Source: Burkholderiales bacterium (GTDB lineage: Bacteria; Pseudomonadota; Gammaproteobacteria; Burkholderiales; SG8-41). From it: a stretch of DNA of 6,693 nt. This document shows, piece after piece, positions 1 to 6,120 of the stretch. The stretch covers positions 1 to 6,693 of the forward strand of contig SYEN01000553.1 of NCBI GenBank assembly GCA_005800795.1, written 5' to 3'. The position numbers were made by a program, and so were the translations under genes. The notes under the pieces were generated by a model. That model did not search any database. It saw only the letters and a program-made list of their open reading frames with translations, and was not told the origin of the DNA. Within the stretch, counting starts at the first letter, position 1. Every line of letters begins with the position of its first letter.

Positions 1-99
1 GTCGGCGCCCATATCGCCAAGCAAAAGGCCGGCCGTAGGCCCGGCCACGATCTGCCCCATTTCGACTACGCGTATTCCTTCCAAAGGCAGGCTGCTCAT
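1..99 (-). CDS. Class III CoA-transferase (CaiB/BaiF family), N-terminal fragment cut by window edge
   Basis: The minus strand reads 33 codons from an ATG at 99 to the window edge with no stop. The peptide begins MSSLPLEGIRVVEMGQ, followed by a VAGPTAGLLLGDMGAD stretch. This is the standard opening of class III (CaiB/BaiF) CoA-transferases: a short L-x-G-hydrophobic-R-V-V-E strand, then a G-P-x-x-x-x-L-L-x-D-x-G-A-(D/E) helix of the Rossmann-like domain. Family members move CoA between carboxylic acids through an aspartyl-CoA anhydride in the cytoplasm. A good ribosome site (AGGAAGAG) lies 8-9 bases upstream of the ATG. The gene is divergent from the dehydratase pair starting at 287, with 187 bp between them, so the two may share control. 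The catalytic Asp and substrate class lie outside the window. Confidence 0.85.
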   Translation of the reverse strand, partial: MSSLPLEGIRVVEMGQIVAGPTAGLLLGDMGAD

Positions 100-204
100 A
101 GCTTGATCTCTTCCTGTTAATGGCAAATTTGCGAAAGTGTATCGCGAGTAGCAGCAACGCATTGCAGACTGCGCGAAAGGCACGACATTTGGCGCAATGA
201 CGGA

Positions 205-234
205 TTGATTCCCACGACAAAACCCTGCTACAGT
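205..234 (+). promoter_or_regulatory. Possible sigma-70-like promoter for the dehydratase pair
   Basis: TTGATT at 205-210 and TACAGT at 229-234 are separated by 18 bp, and each matches four of six consensus positions. They lie about 50 bp upstream of the start at 287, inside the divergent intergenic region. This is pattern matching only; such matches also arise by chance. Confidence 0.22.
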
Positions 235-271
235 TCCTGACTACGGGCGCATTGCGTCCACTTTATTTAAC

Positions 272-278
272 AAGGGAG
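272..278 (+). promoter_or_regulatory. Ribosome binding site that decides the start at 287
   Basis: AAGGGAG lies 8 bases before the ATG at 287. An in-frame GTG at 278 overlaps the last base of this site and so cannot be served by it. The ATG at 287 is therefore the better start. Confidence 0.7.
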
Positions 279-286
279 TGCATCGC

Positions 287-832
287 ATGACCTCCGCGCA
301 CAAGTCCTTCCTCACCGGCGAAGTCAAGGCCCTCATCGGCGTTGAAACCGAATGGAGCGCCTATTCCGAGCCCATCTCGCCGTCGGAAACCCGCCGTTTC
401 GTGCACGCAATCATGGATGACAACCGCCTGTATTACGACGAGGCGTACGCCCGCGGCACCAAGTATAAGGACGTGGTTTGCCCTCCCCTCTATGCGTCGT
501 TCACCTTCCGGCGCGCACATGGCACGCCAGACCCTCTCGACCGTCTAAAGACCGACCGCGACTGGGATGCTTACGGGGGTGGCGGCGCTGGCCGTCAGAC
601 GCTGCCGCGCGTGCCGCATGGCTTTGAACGCATGGTCAACGGCGGCTCGGAAATCGATCTCTACAAGCGCTTGCAGCCCGGCAAGCGCGTGCGCACCAAG
701 GTGCGTTACCACGACATCCGGGAACGCATGGGCAAGACCGGCCCGATGGCCATCGTCATCACCGAAACGGATTTTCAGGACGACGACGGCGACATCGTCG
801 CCCGCGCGCGGCAAACCGCAATCTTCCGCTAA
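287..832 (+). CDS. FAS1-like / MaoC N-terminal-type dehydratase domain protein (non-catalytic hot-dog half)
   Basis: This encodes a 181-residue cytoplasmic protein matching the MaoC_dehydrat_N (FAS1-like dehydratase) domain along its whole length. Residues about 10-35 form the opening G-x-E-x-x-x-x-x-x-P-I-S strand. Residues 45-70 carry D-N-R-L-Y-Y-D-E-x-Y-A-R-G-T-K-Y then C-P-P-L-Y, the family's 'ndplYwdeeyArgsryGg...aPP' signature. Residues about 145-181 carry R-E-R-x-G-K-T-G-P followed by I-T-E-T-x-F-x-D-x-D-G and a terminal A-R-x-R-Q-T-A-I-F-R. I see no hydratase-type D/N-x-x-x-x-H dyad, as is usual for the N-terminal half of double-hot-dog enzymes. The catalytic half is probably the next gene, 35 bp downstream on the same strand. 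The pair recalls HTD2, mesaconyl-C4-CoA hydratase and the HadA/HadB heterodimers. Partner and substrate are inferred. Confidence 0.85.
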   Translation: MTSAHKSFLTGEVKALIGVETEWSAYSEPISPSETRRFVHAIMDDNRLYYDEAYARGTKYKDVVCPPLYASFTFRRAHGTPDPLDRLKTDRDWDAYGGGGAGRQTLPRVPHGFERMVNGGSEIDLYKRLQPGKRVRTKVRYHDIRERMGKTGPMAIVITETDFQDDDGDIVARARQTAIFR

Positions 833-867
833 CCCCGCCAACCAGATACAGCACGGAGTCACCTCAA

Positions 868-1350
868 ATGGGCTATGCAACGCGGCGCTATTTCGACGAC
901 GTCAAGGTCGGGGATGAATTGAACCCCGTGGAGAAAGGGCCGATGAGTCCGGCGCATATCGTGCGCTGGTCGGCGTCATCGGAAAATTGGCACCGCATCC
1001 ACTACGATTACCCGTTTACCACCGGCCACGACAAGAATCCCGGCCTGCTCATCAATGGTTCGTGGAAACAGCACGTTCTTGCCCAGATGCTCGACGAATG
1101 GGCGGGTCTCGAAGGCTGGGTGGCAAATATCGCGTTTCAGTACCGCGCCATGAACATCGAATGGGAAACCCTCACCGCGTGGGGCCGCGTGACTAAAATT
1201 TATGAAAAGAATGGGCTCGGCGTCGTCGAATGCGAAACCGGCATACGAAATAACAACGGCCTCGAAAGCACGCCCGGCTCGGCGGTTATCATTTTGCCAA
1301 AGCGCAACGGCAAAGCCGTGCCCTACCCATTCAAATCACTCGAAAGCTGA
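868..1350 (+). CDS. MaoC-like/HTD2-type acyl-CoA dehydratase (catalytic hot-dog half)
   Basis: This encodes a 160-residue single hot-dog protein. A GGAG ribosome site (855-858) sits 9 bases before the ATG. The key segment is W-S-A-S-S-E-N40-W-H-R-I-H45-Y-D. In R-specific enoyl-CoA hydratases the motif is G-D-x-N-P-I-H, with Asp and His five residues apart; here Asn40 takes the Asp position and His45 the His. N-x-H-R-I-H-Y-D is how I remember the HTD2 and mesaconyl-C4-CoA hydratase branch, so Asn there need not mean loss of activity. After the motif come the central helix region (N-G-S-W-K-Q at 63-68, then L-A-Q-M-L) and a C-terminal strand ending I-I-L-P. The likely reaction is reversible hydration or dehydration of an acyl-CoA, together with the product of 287-832. 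Which acyl group is involved cannot be told. It is probably co-transcribed with 287-832. Confidence 0.85.
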   Translation: MGYATRRYFDDVKVGDELNPVEKGPMSPAHIVRWSASSENWHRIHYDYPFTTGHDKNPGLLINGSWKQHVLAQMLDEWAGLEGWVANIAFQYRAMNIEWETLTAWGRVTKIYEKNGLGVVECETGIRNNNGLESTPGSAVIILPKRNGKAVPYPFKSLES

Positions 1351-1462
1351 GCAGTCCGGCTTACAGTGATCAAACAATGAAGGCCCGCGTCACACTCGGG
1401 TAATTTGTGCGTTTTGCGTTCGGCCGAATCGACGCGCCGGGTTTCGCCCTGTATCGGTTCAC

Positions 1463-1468
1463 GGAGGG
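1463..1468 (+). promoter_or_regulatory. Ribosome binding site that decides the start of the Bug receptor
   Basis: GGAGGG lies 7 bases before the ATG at 1476 but only one base before the in-frame ATG at 1470. A still earlier GTG at 1407 would add 21 non-hydrophobic residues ahead of the signal peptide. The start at 1476 is favoured. Confidence 0.65.
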
Positions 1469-1475
1469 CATGTGT

Positions 1476-2438
1476 ATGCAATCGATGTTACGCGTCGCAA
1501 TACTCATGCTGTGCGTGTCGTATCCATTTTGCGCATCCGCACAAAACTACCCGAGCCGGCCGATACGCTTGATCGTGCCGTTGCCGCCCGCCGGGGCGAT
1601 GGACAACATCGTGCGCGCAGTCGCGCAACGCCTCGCACAATCCATGGCCCAGAATTTCATCATCGACAACCGCCCGGGCGCGGGCGGCAACGTCTCGCTG
1701 GAACTTGCTGCGGCCGCCGCCCCGGATGGCTACACCCTGGTTGCAATCGCGCCGTCGAGCATTGTCTACCCGATGGTGTTCAAGTCACGGGTCGATATCC
1801 TGCGCGATCTTGAGCCTCTGTCACAGATTTCCTCGCAGGGCTATGTGGTAGTTGTGCACCCCTCCATGCCAGCGCGTTCAGCGCAGGATCTGGTTTCGGT
1901 TTTGAAAACGAATCCCGGGAAATACAATTTTGCTTCTTCGGGGGTGGCGGGGCCGATTCATCTGACCGGCGAGCTGTTTATGGCGGCAACCGGCACCCGG
2001 ATGACGCATGTGCCATACAAAGGCACGGCCCTGGCCTATACCGATATGGTGGCTGGCAGCATTCAGGTAGGGTTTCCCACCATCTACTCGGCGCTGCCGT
2101 ACATGCGCAGCAGCCGCTTGCGTGGAATAGCGGTGACGACCCCGGCGATTTCTCCGGTCACTCCAGAATTACCGACATTGGCGCAAGCAGGTGTGCGCGG
2201 CGTCGAAGTGGTGTCGTGGTACGCCCTGGCTGCACCGGCAGCCACGCCACGGGCACTTATCGAGCGGCTCTCCAATGAAATCGGCAGCGCTGTTCGTCAT
2301 CCGGATTTTGCGAATCGGCTGCAATCGGAAGGTTCAGAAGCGGTCGCCAGTTCGCCCGGTCAATTGCGCGCGACCATCGTAAACGATCGCGAAAAGTGGA
2401 CGCGCGTGATCAAGGTGGCGGGTATTCGCCTCGAGTGA
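1476..2438 (+). CDS. Bug-family (TctC-like) tripartite tricarboxylate transporter substrate-binding protein
   Basis: This encodes 320 residues, the normal length for a Bug receptor. Residues 1-22 form a signal peptide: Arg6, then the hydrophobic run V-A-I-L-M-L-C-V, then a probable cleavage after A-S-A (20-22). The mature protein would begin Q-N-Y-P-S-R-P-I, the classic Bug opening, then I-R-L-I-V-P with P-P-A-G-A-x-D. Further marks are D-N-R-P-G-A-G-G-N at about 64-72 and A-P-D-G-Y-T-L at about 82-88, then H-V-P-Y-K-G-T and D-M-V-A-G-S-I-Q-V-G-F in the second lobe. Bug proteins are periplasmic Venus-flytrap receptors, mostly for carboxylates. No TctA/TctB membrane subunits are in the window, so this is an orphan receptor, common in Burkholderiales. 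It lies 125 bp after the dehydratase pair on the same strand and may have its own promoter. The ligand is not predictable, though the CoA-transferases around it suggest an organic acid. Confidence 0.93.
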   Translation: MQSMLRVAILMLCVSYPFCASAQNYPSRPIRLIVPLPPAGAMDNIVRAVAQRLAQSMAQNFIIDNRPGAGGNVSLELAAAAAPDGYTLVAIAPSSIVYPMVFKSRVDILRDLEPLSQISSQGYVVVVHPSMPARSAQDLVSVLKTNPGKYNFASSGVAGPIHLTGELFMAATGTRMTHVPYKGTALAYTDMVAGSIQVGFPTIYSALPYMRSSRLRGIAVTTPAISPVTPELPTLAQAGVRGVEVVSWYALAAPAATPRALIERLSNEIGSAVRHPDFANRLQSEGSEAVASSPGQLRATIVNDREKWTRVIKVAGIRLE

Positions 2439-2512
2439 AGGCCGGATTTACCGCCATCGCGCGGCATCGGGACGAGGAAAAAGACTCTGGACGGTCGGCG
2501 AGTTTTGCCAGG

Positions 2513-2866
2513 CTACCTTAGCCTGCGCTTGTCGTACTGATTCGCCAACACGTTGCGCACGTGGGGAAACCCTATCGAGGTTGCGCCGCCATCGACGACG
2601 ATCTCGCTGCCCGTGTTGTAGCTCAATTCATCGCTAGCCAGAAACAGCACGCATTGCGCGATCTGGAGTGATCACGCCGCACGTGCCATCGGAATCGCCT
2701 GCTGGTTCGCCGCGCGCCAGGCCGGAGTGGCGTTCGTGGCCATGCCCGTCTCGGATGCCTGTGCCGGATGTACCGAGTTCACGCGCACACCCCACGGCAG
2801 ATACTGCCCTCCGCTCGCGCCGGTGATCAGCGCTACCTTGCCGAGCACCCTGCCGTTCTTTGCCAT
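2513..2866 (-). pseudogene. Short-chain dehydrogenase/reductase pseudogene (internal deletion plus in-frame stop)
   Basis: On the minus strand an ATG at 2866, with GGAGG four bases upstream, opens M-A-K-N-G-R-V-L-G-K-V-A-L-I-T-G-A-S-G-G. This is the first strand and glycine-rich NAD(P) motif of a classical SDR. Directly after residue 20 the peptide continues Q-Y-L-P-W-G-V-R-V-N-S-V-H-P, which in intact SDRs lies well beyond the catalytic Ser and Y-x-x-x-K. Roughly 130-140 residues are therefore missing (my estimate from family length). After 64 codons a TGA (2674-2672) stops translation. Past it, in the same frame, the normal SDR C-terminus continues for 52 codons: I-A-Q-C-V-L-F-L-A-S-D-E, then G-S-E-I-V-V-D-G-G-A, to a TAG at 2515-2513. 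Cofactor fold and catalytic residues are lost, so no oxidoreductase activity is expected. It converges on the Bug gene. Confidence 0.88.
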
Positions 2867-2898
2867 ACGTCCTCCAGAAACCAAGAGTGCCTGAAAGT

Positions 2899-3367
2899 TT
2901 AACGTGCCTTGTTACGCCGCCTCAAAACGGCATCCGGCATTTTCTCGCTTTGATCCGCATCGGGCGGCCCTTTGAGTTCAAGGGTGTTGCCGTCCGGATC
3001 GGTCAGATACATCGAGGGGCCATAACCGAGCGCGCCATAGCGGCGTGCCACGGTACCCGGTTCTATGCCTTTGCGTTTCAGATGCGCATTGATTTTCGAT
3101 TCCGAAAATTCGGCGATCTGCACACAGAAATGATCCATGTTGCGCCGTTTCCGTCCGGCGGCGGCGCCCCCCCGCTTTTCCAGCCGGGCCATTTATATCG
3201 ACCAAATCGATCAAGCTCGCGCCCGCGCGAAGCTGGGTCAGCCCAAGGCCGGGCAAAACGCGCTCAATCTGGCAGCCCAGCACCGCCGCATACCAGGCGC
3301 ACGCACGCGGGACATCCGCCACTCTGAGGACGACGTGATCGATTTGCAGAGCCGTGATGGCCACCAT
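2899..3367 (-). pseudogene. VOC-superfamily (glyoxalase/dioxygenase-fold) protein, frameshifted
   Basis: An ATG at 3367, with AGGGAG 8 bases upstream, opens M-V-A-I-T-A-L-Q-I-D-H11-V-V-L-R-V-A-D-V, then A-W-Y-A-A-V-L-G, the typical first VOC module. The frame is good through D-I-N-G-P-A-G-K-A-G-G (residues 57-67), then becomes non-homologous. The second module continues in another frame: N-M-D-H-F-C-V-Q-I, G-A-L-G-Y-G-P-S-M-Y and D-P-D-G-N-T-L-E-L. The switch falls in a run of seven G on the minus strand (3167-3173). Removing one G restores a single 155-codon frame of normal length, with candidate metal ligands His11, His79 and Glu130. VOC proteins include glyoxalases, ring-cleaving dioxygenases and thiol transferases; the type here is not clear. 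Either the gene is inactivated or phase-varied, or the homopolymer was misread. It is divergent from the tandem CoA-transferase. Confidence 0.85.
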
Positions 3368-3418
3368 GTCTGATACTCCCTGACTGTCTTTGGATATTAT
3401 GTCACCATAGAAAAAACC

Positions 3419-3425
3419 GGGGGAG
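3419..3425 (+). promoter_or_regulatory. Ribosome-binding-like site with long spacing before the tandem CoA-transferase
   Basis: GGGGGAG is the only strong Shine-Dalgarno-like run ahead of the gene. It sits 14 bases before the GTG at 3440 and much farther from the in-frame GTG at 3461 and ATG at 3470, which lack a well-spaced site. The start is therefore uncertain, with 3440 slightly favoured. Confidence 0.4.
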
Positions 3426-3439
3426 ATCGATCGCCCGCT

Positions 3440-6112
3440 GTGATTTCAAATGACCCATGGGTGTACGGAATGGCCCTAATACAGACAGGAACTGATGCAT
3501 CGAAGCTGACAGCCCTGAGTGGATTGCGCGTGCTGGACCTGAGTCATGGTGTGGCGGGGCCCTTCGCGGCGCGGCTGCTCGGTGACATGGGAGCGGAGGT
3601 CATCAAGGTCGAGGCGCCGGTCTGCGGTGACTTTGCGCGGCGCGAAGAGCCGCTCAAGCAGGGCACGCCAGAACCGGAGCAGAGCCTGCTGTTCCAGTAT
3701 CTCAACTGGAACAAGCGCGGCGTGACGCTCGATCTGCGAAACCCCGCCTCGCACGCGGCCCTGCGCAAGCTGGTAGAGCACAGCGACATCGTGATCGAAG
3801 CATTTCGTCCGGGAACATTGGGCGGCTGGGGCATCGGCGTGCAACGTCTGCTCGAATGGAATTCAAATCTCGTCGTGACCTCAGTCACGAACTTCGGACA
3901 AACCGGACCTTACGCCGGCTATGGCGCAACCGACCTTACCCTGCACGCGATGGGCGGCATCATGCAAGTCAGTGGGCGGGTGGATCGCGATCCATTGAAG
4001 CATGGGCTGCAGCAGGCCTTGTTTTGCGCGGGACTCAACGCAGCCTATGCGACGTTGGCGGCACACCTTGCCGTGCTCGCCACCGGAGGTCCGGGCGAGC
4101 ATGTCGACCTGTCGATCCACGAAGTGCTGGCATCTGAGCACCACGCCAACTCGCCGATATACGTTCTGCTTGGCGCGGTACAAGGCCGGCGTCCGGTGTT
4201 GCAGGACCCGTTCAGCGGCGAGCCTATTCCCATGAAAAACGGTTACCTTTCGCTGCAAGCGGGCGGCGGAATGCCGTTTACCGACTTTGCAGATTTTCTC
4301 GGCATCCCAGAACTGCGCGACCGCTTTGCTACGCCAGGCGCACGCGTCAGGGCCGCTGACGAAGCGCGCAAGCTGATCGAGGACGCTGTCGCCGATAAGG
4401 ATGCGAAAGACGTGTTTCTCGCCGGCGCCAAGCGTCGCCTCCTCACCGGGTTCGTGCAAGCAGCGGGCGATTTGCTGGCGTGCCCCCACCTGGCAGCGCG
4501 CGAGTTCTGGGCAGAGATCGACCACCCGGCGACGGGCAAGCACCATTTCCCGGGCGAATTGTTGAAGTTTTCAAAGACACCGCTGTCGATACGCCGGCGC
4601 GCACCGTTGCTGGGCGAACACACCAACGAAGTGCTGGGGACTGAGCTGAAGTTCTCCGCTGCCGAGATCGCTGCGATGCAAAAGCGCCCAGCTGGCGCGC
4701 CCACCCGTGGCTCGCCGCCTCGGAACGCAGCACCTGCGGTAAATTTACCCACACCGCGCCGCACACTGCCGCTGGCGGGAATGCGCGTGCTTGACCTGTC
4801 AACCGTGCTGGCCATCCCGTACTGCGGCGGCCTGCTCACCGACCTCGGCGCGGAAGTGATCAAGATAGAAGCCCCCAACCGGCTCGATGCGTCGCGCAAC
4901 AACGATTGGCTCGCGCTTGAGGTTGGGCCTGGCGAAGATCCGTGGAATCGCGCGGGCGCCTTTCAGTTGGTCAACCGCGGCAAGCGCTCGGTCGTGCTTA
5001 ATCTGGCCCAGGAGCGCGGACGCGAGGTGTTTCGCAAGCTCGTGGCGGTGAGCGATGTGGTCATCAACAATTACACGCCGCGCGTGTTGCGCGGATGGGG
5101 CTTGGGCTACGATGATCTCATCAAAATTCGGCCCGACCTGATTCTGCTGTCCAACACGGGTTACGGGTCATCGGGGCCATGGTCATCATTTCCCGTGCAG
5201 GGCACGGTGCTCGAAAACACCATGGGGATCACCGCCTACACCGGATACCGTGGCGACAAGCCGTGGAAGGCGGGCGCGTCGTACCCGGACTTCATCACCT
5301 GCTGGTCGGGGCTGACCGCGCTGTTCGCGGCCGTACTGCACCGCAAGGCAACCGGCAACGGGCAGTGGATCGACATGGGCATGTATCAGATTGGCGTAAC
5401 GCTGATGCCGGAACCGATCCTCGGGTTGCAAGCGAACGGCGAAACCTGGCAACGCATTGGCAACGAAGATCGCCTGCATGTACCGAGCAACGTCTACCCG
5501 GCAGCGGGCGACGATAAATGGCTCGCGCTGTCAGTGACCAGCGACGAGCAATGGGCAACGTTCGCCGCGCTGATCGGGCGGCCGGAACTTGCGCAAGACG
5601 AACGCTATCGCAACGAAGCACATCGCCGGTCAAAGCGCGAGGAAATCGACGCCACTGTTCGAGCCTGGGCCGCCGCACAAGATGCGTGGGATGCGACACG
5701 CCGCCTGCAGCAGGCAGGTATCGCAGCGGGGCCGGTACTCAACAACCGCGACCTCCTGCTCGATGCGCATCTGCGGCAGCGCGGCTTCTACGAGTATGTA
5801 ACTCACTGGCAGCCAATGGGCGTGCGGCCGTTGATTGGCCGTCCGTATGTGATGCGCAACACGCCGCTGCGGATACAGAAGGCCGCGCCACGTTATGGCG
5901 AGGATAACGGTTACGTGATGCGCGAATTGCTCCGCCTTACCGAGGCGGAGATTGCAGCGCTCTACAAGGAAGGCATCACCGCTGATGCGCCGGCATCCGC
6001 GGCGAGTGTACGGCAGCCCGATCTTGAGCCGGGGCTACGCAACGGTTCCTACAAGGAGATTGACCCCGACTATCGTAAGAAACTGGGACTCGGGCCGGTG
6101 AGACCAAAGTGA
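3440..6112 (+). CDS. Tandem two-domain class III CoA-transferase (CaiB/BaiF fusion, DddD-like architecture)
   Basis: This is one 890-residue polypeptide (880 if it starts at the ATG at 3470) with two full class III CoA-transferase domains. Domain 1 (about 25-402) starts L-S-G-L-R-V-L-D-L-S, G-P-F-A-A-R-L-L-G-D-M-G-A-E-V-I-K-V-E, has N-K-R-G-V-T-L-D-L (91-99) and F-G-Q-T-G-P-Y (152-158), and ends with A-P-L-L-G-E-H-T-N-E-V-L. A Pro/Ala-rich linker (about 412-444) follows. Domain 2 (about 445-845) restarts L-A-G-M-R-V-L-D-L-S, D-L-G-A-E-V-I-K-I-E-A-P, then G-S-S-G-P-W and Y-P-D617-F-I-T, and G-N-G-Q-W-I-D. Asp617 aligns with the catalytic Asp that forms the aspartyl-CoA anhydride. The matching stretch of domain 1 (about 187-203, H-G-L-Q-Q-A-L-F-C-A-G-L) has no Asp, so domain 1 is probably not catalytic. 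DddD (DMSP CoA-transferase/lyase) has the same tandem layout, with its catalytic Asp near residue 600, but dddT/B/C/R-type neighbours are absent here. The substrate is unknown. Confidence 0.92.
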   Translation: MISNDPWVYGMALIQTGTDASKLTALSGLRVLDLSHGVAGPFAARLLGDMGAEVIKVEAPVCGDFARREEPLKQGTPEPEQSLLFQYLNWNKRGVTLDLRNPASHAALRKLVEHSDIVIEAFRPGTLGGWGIGVQRLLEWNSNLVVTSVTNFGQTGPYAGYGATDLTLHAMGGIMQVSGRVDRDPLKHGLQQALFCAGLNAAYATLAAHLAVLATGGPGEHVDLSIHEVLASEHHANSPIYVLLGAVQGRRPVLQDPFSGEPIPMKNGYLSLQAGGGMPFTDFADFLGIPELRDRFATPGARVRAADEARKLIEDAVADKDAKDVFLAGAKRRLLTGFVQAAGDLLACPHLAAREFWAEIDHPATGKHHFPGELLKFSKTPLSIRRRAPLLGEHTNEVLGTELKFSAAEIAAMQKRPAGAPTRGSPPRNAAPAVNLPTPRRTLPLAGMRVLDLSTVLAIPYCGGLLTDLGAEVIKIEAPNRLDASRNNDWLALEVGPGEDPWNRAGAFQLVNRGKRSVVLNLAQERGREVFRKLVAVSDVVINNYTPRVLRGWGLGYDDLIKIRPDLILLSNTGYGSSGPWSSFPVQGTVLENTMGITAYTGYRGDKPWKAGASYPDFITCWSGLTALFAAVLHRKATGNGQWIDMGMYQIGVTLMPEPILGLQANGETWQRIGNEDRLHVPSNVYPAAGDDKWLALSVTSDEQWATFAALIGRPELAQDERYRNEAHRRSKREEIDATVRAWAAAQDAWDATRRLQQAGIAAGPVLNNRDLLLDAHLRQRGFYEYVTHWQPMGVRPLIGRPYVMRNTPLRIQKAAPRYGEDNGYVMRELLRLTEAEIAALYKEGITADAPASAASVRQPDLEPGLRNGSYKEIDPDYRKKLGLGPVRPK

Positions 6113-6120
6113 GGCCAAAC

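Noticed and set aside
1384..1404. Possible terminator (CCCG...CGGG followed by TAATTT) after the dehydratase pair
   Set aside because: The stem is only four base pairs with a nine-base loop and no real T-run.
1407..1475. Earlier GTG start for the Bug receptor
   Set aside because: It would place 21 polar residues ahead of a well-formed signal peptide and has no ribosome site; the ATG at 1476 has GGAGGG at proper spacing.
2860..3327. Plus-strand 155-codon open frame across the VOC region
   Set aside because: It is antisense to both halves of the VOC gene, whose motifs are clear on the minus strand, and it shows no domain features of its own.
3395..3400. TATTAT as a -10 box for the tandem CoA-transferase
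   Set aside because: No acceptable -35 hexamer is found at 16-18 bp upstream, and the 72-bp divergent gap gives no further support.
3425..3432. GATCGATC palindrome ahead of the tandem CoA-transferase
   Set aside because: Too short and too common a tetramer repeat to call an operator.
3881..4902. Long minus-strand open frames (about 220 codons each) opposite the tandem CoA-transferase
   Set aside because: They are antisense to a strongly conserved gene and Arg/Ala/Ser-rich with no recognisable family, as expected for shadow frames in GC-rich DNA.
3440..6112. Naming the tandem CoA-transferase dddD
   Set aside because: Architecture and Asp position agree, but many tandem CaiB proteins share them, and no dddT/B/C/R-type neighbours are present.
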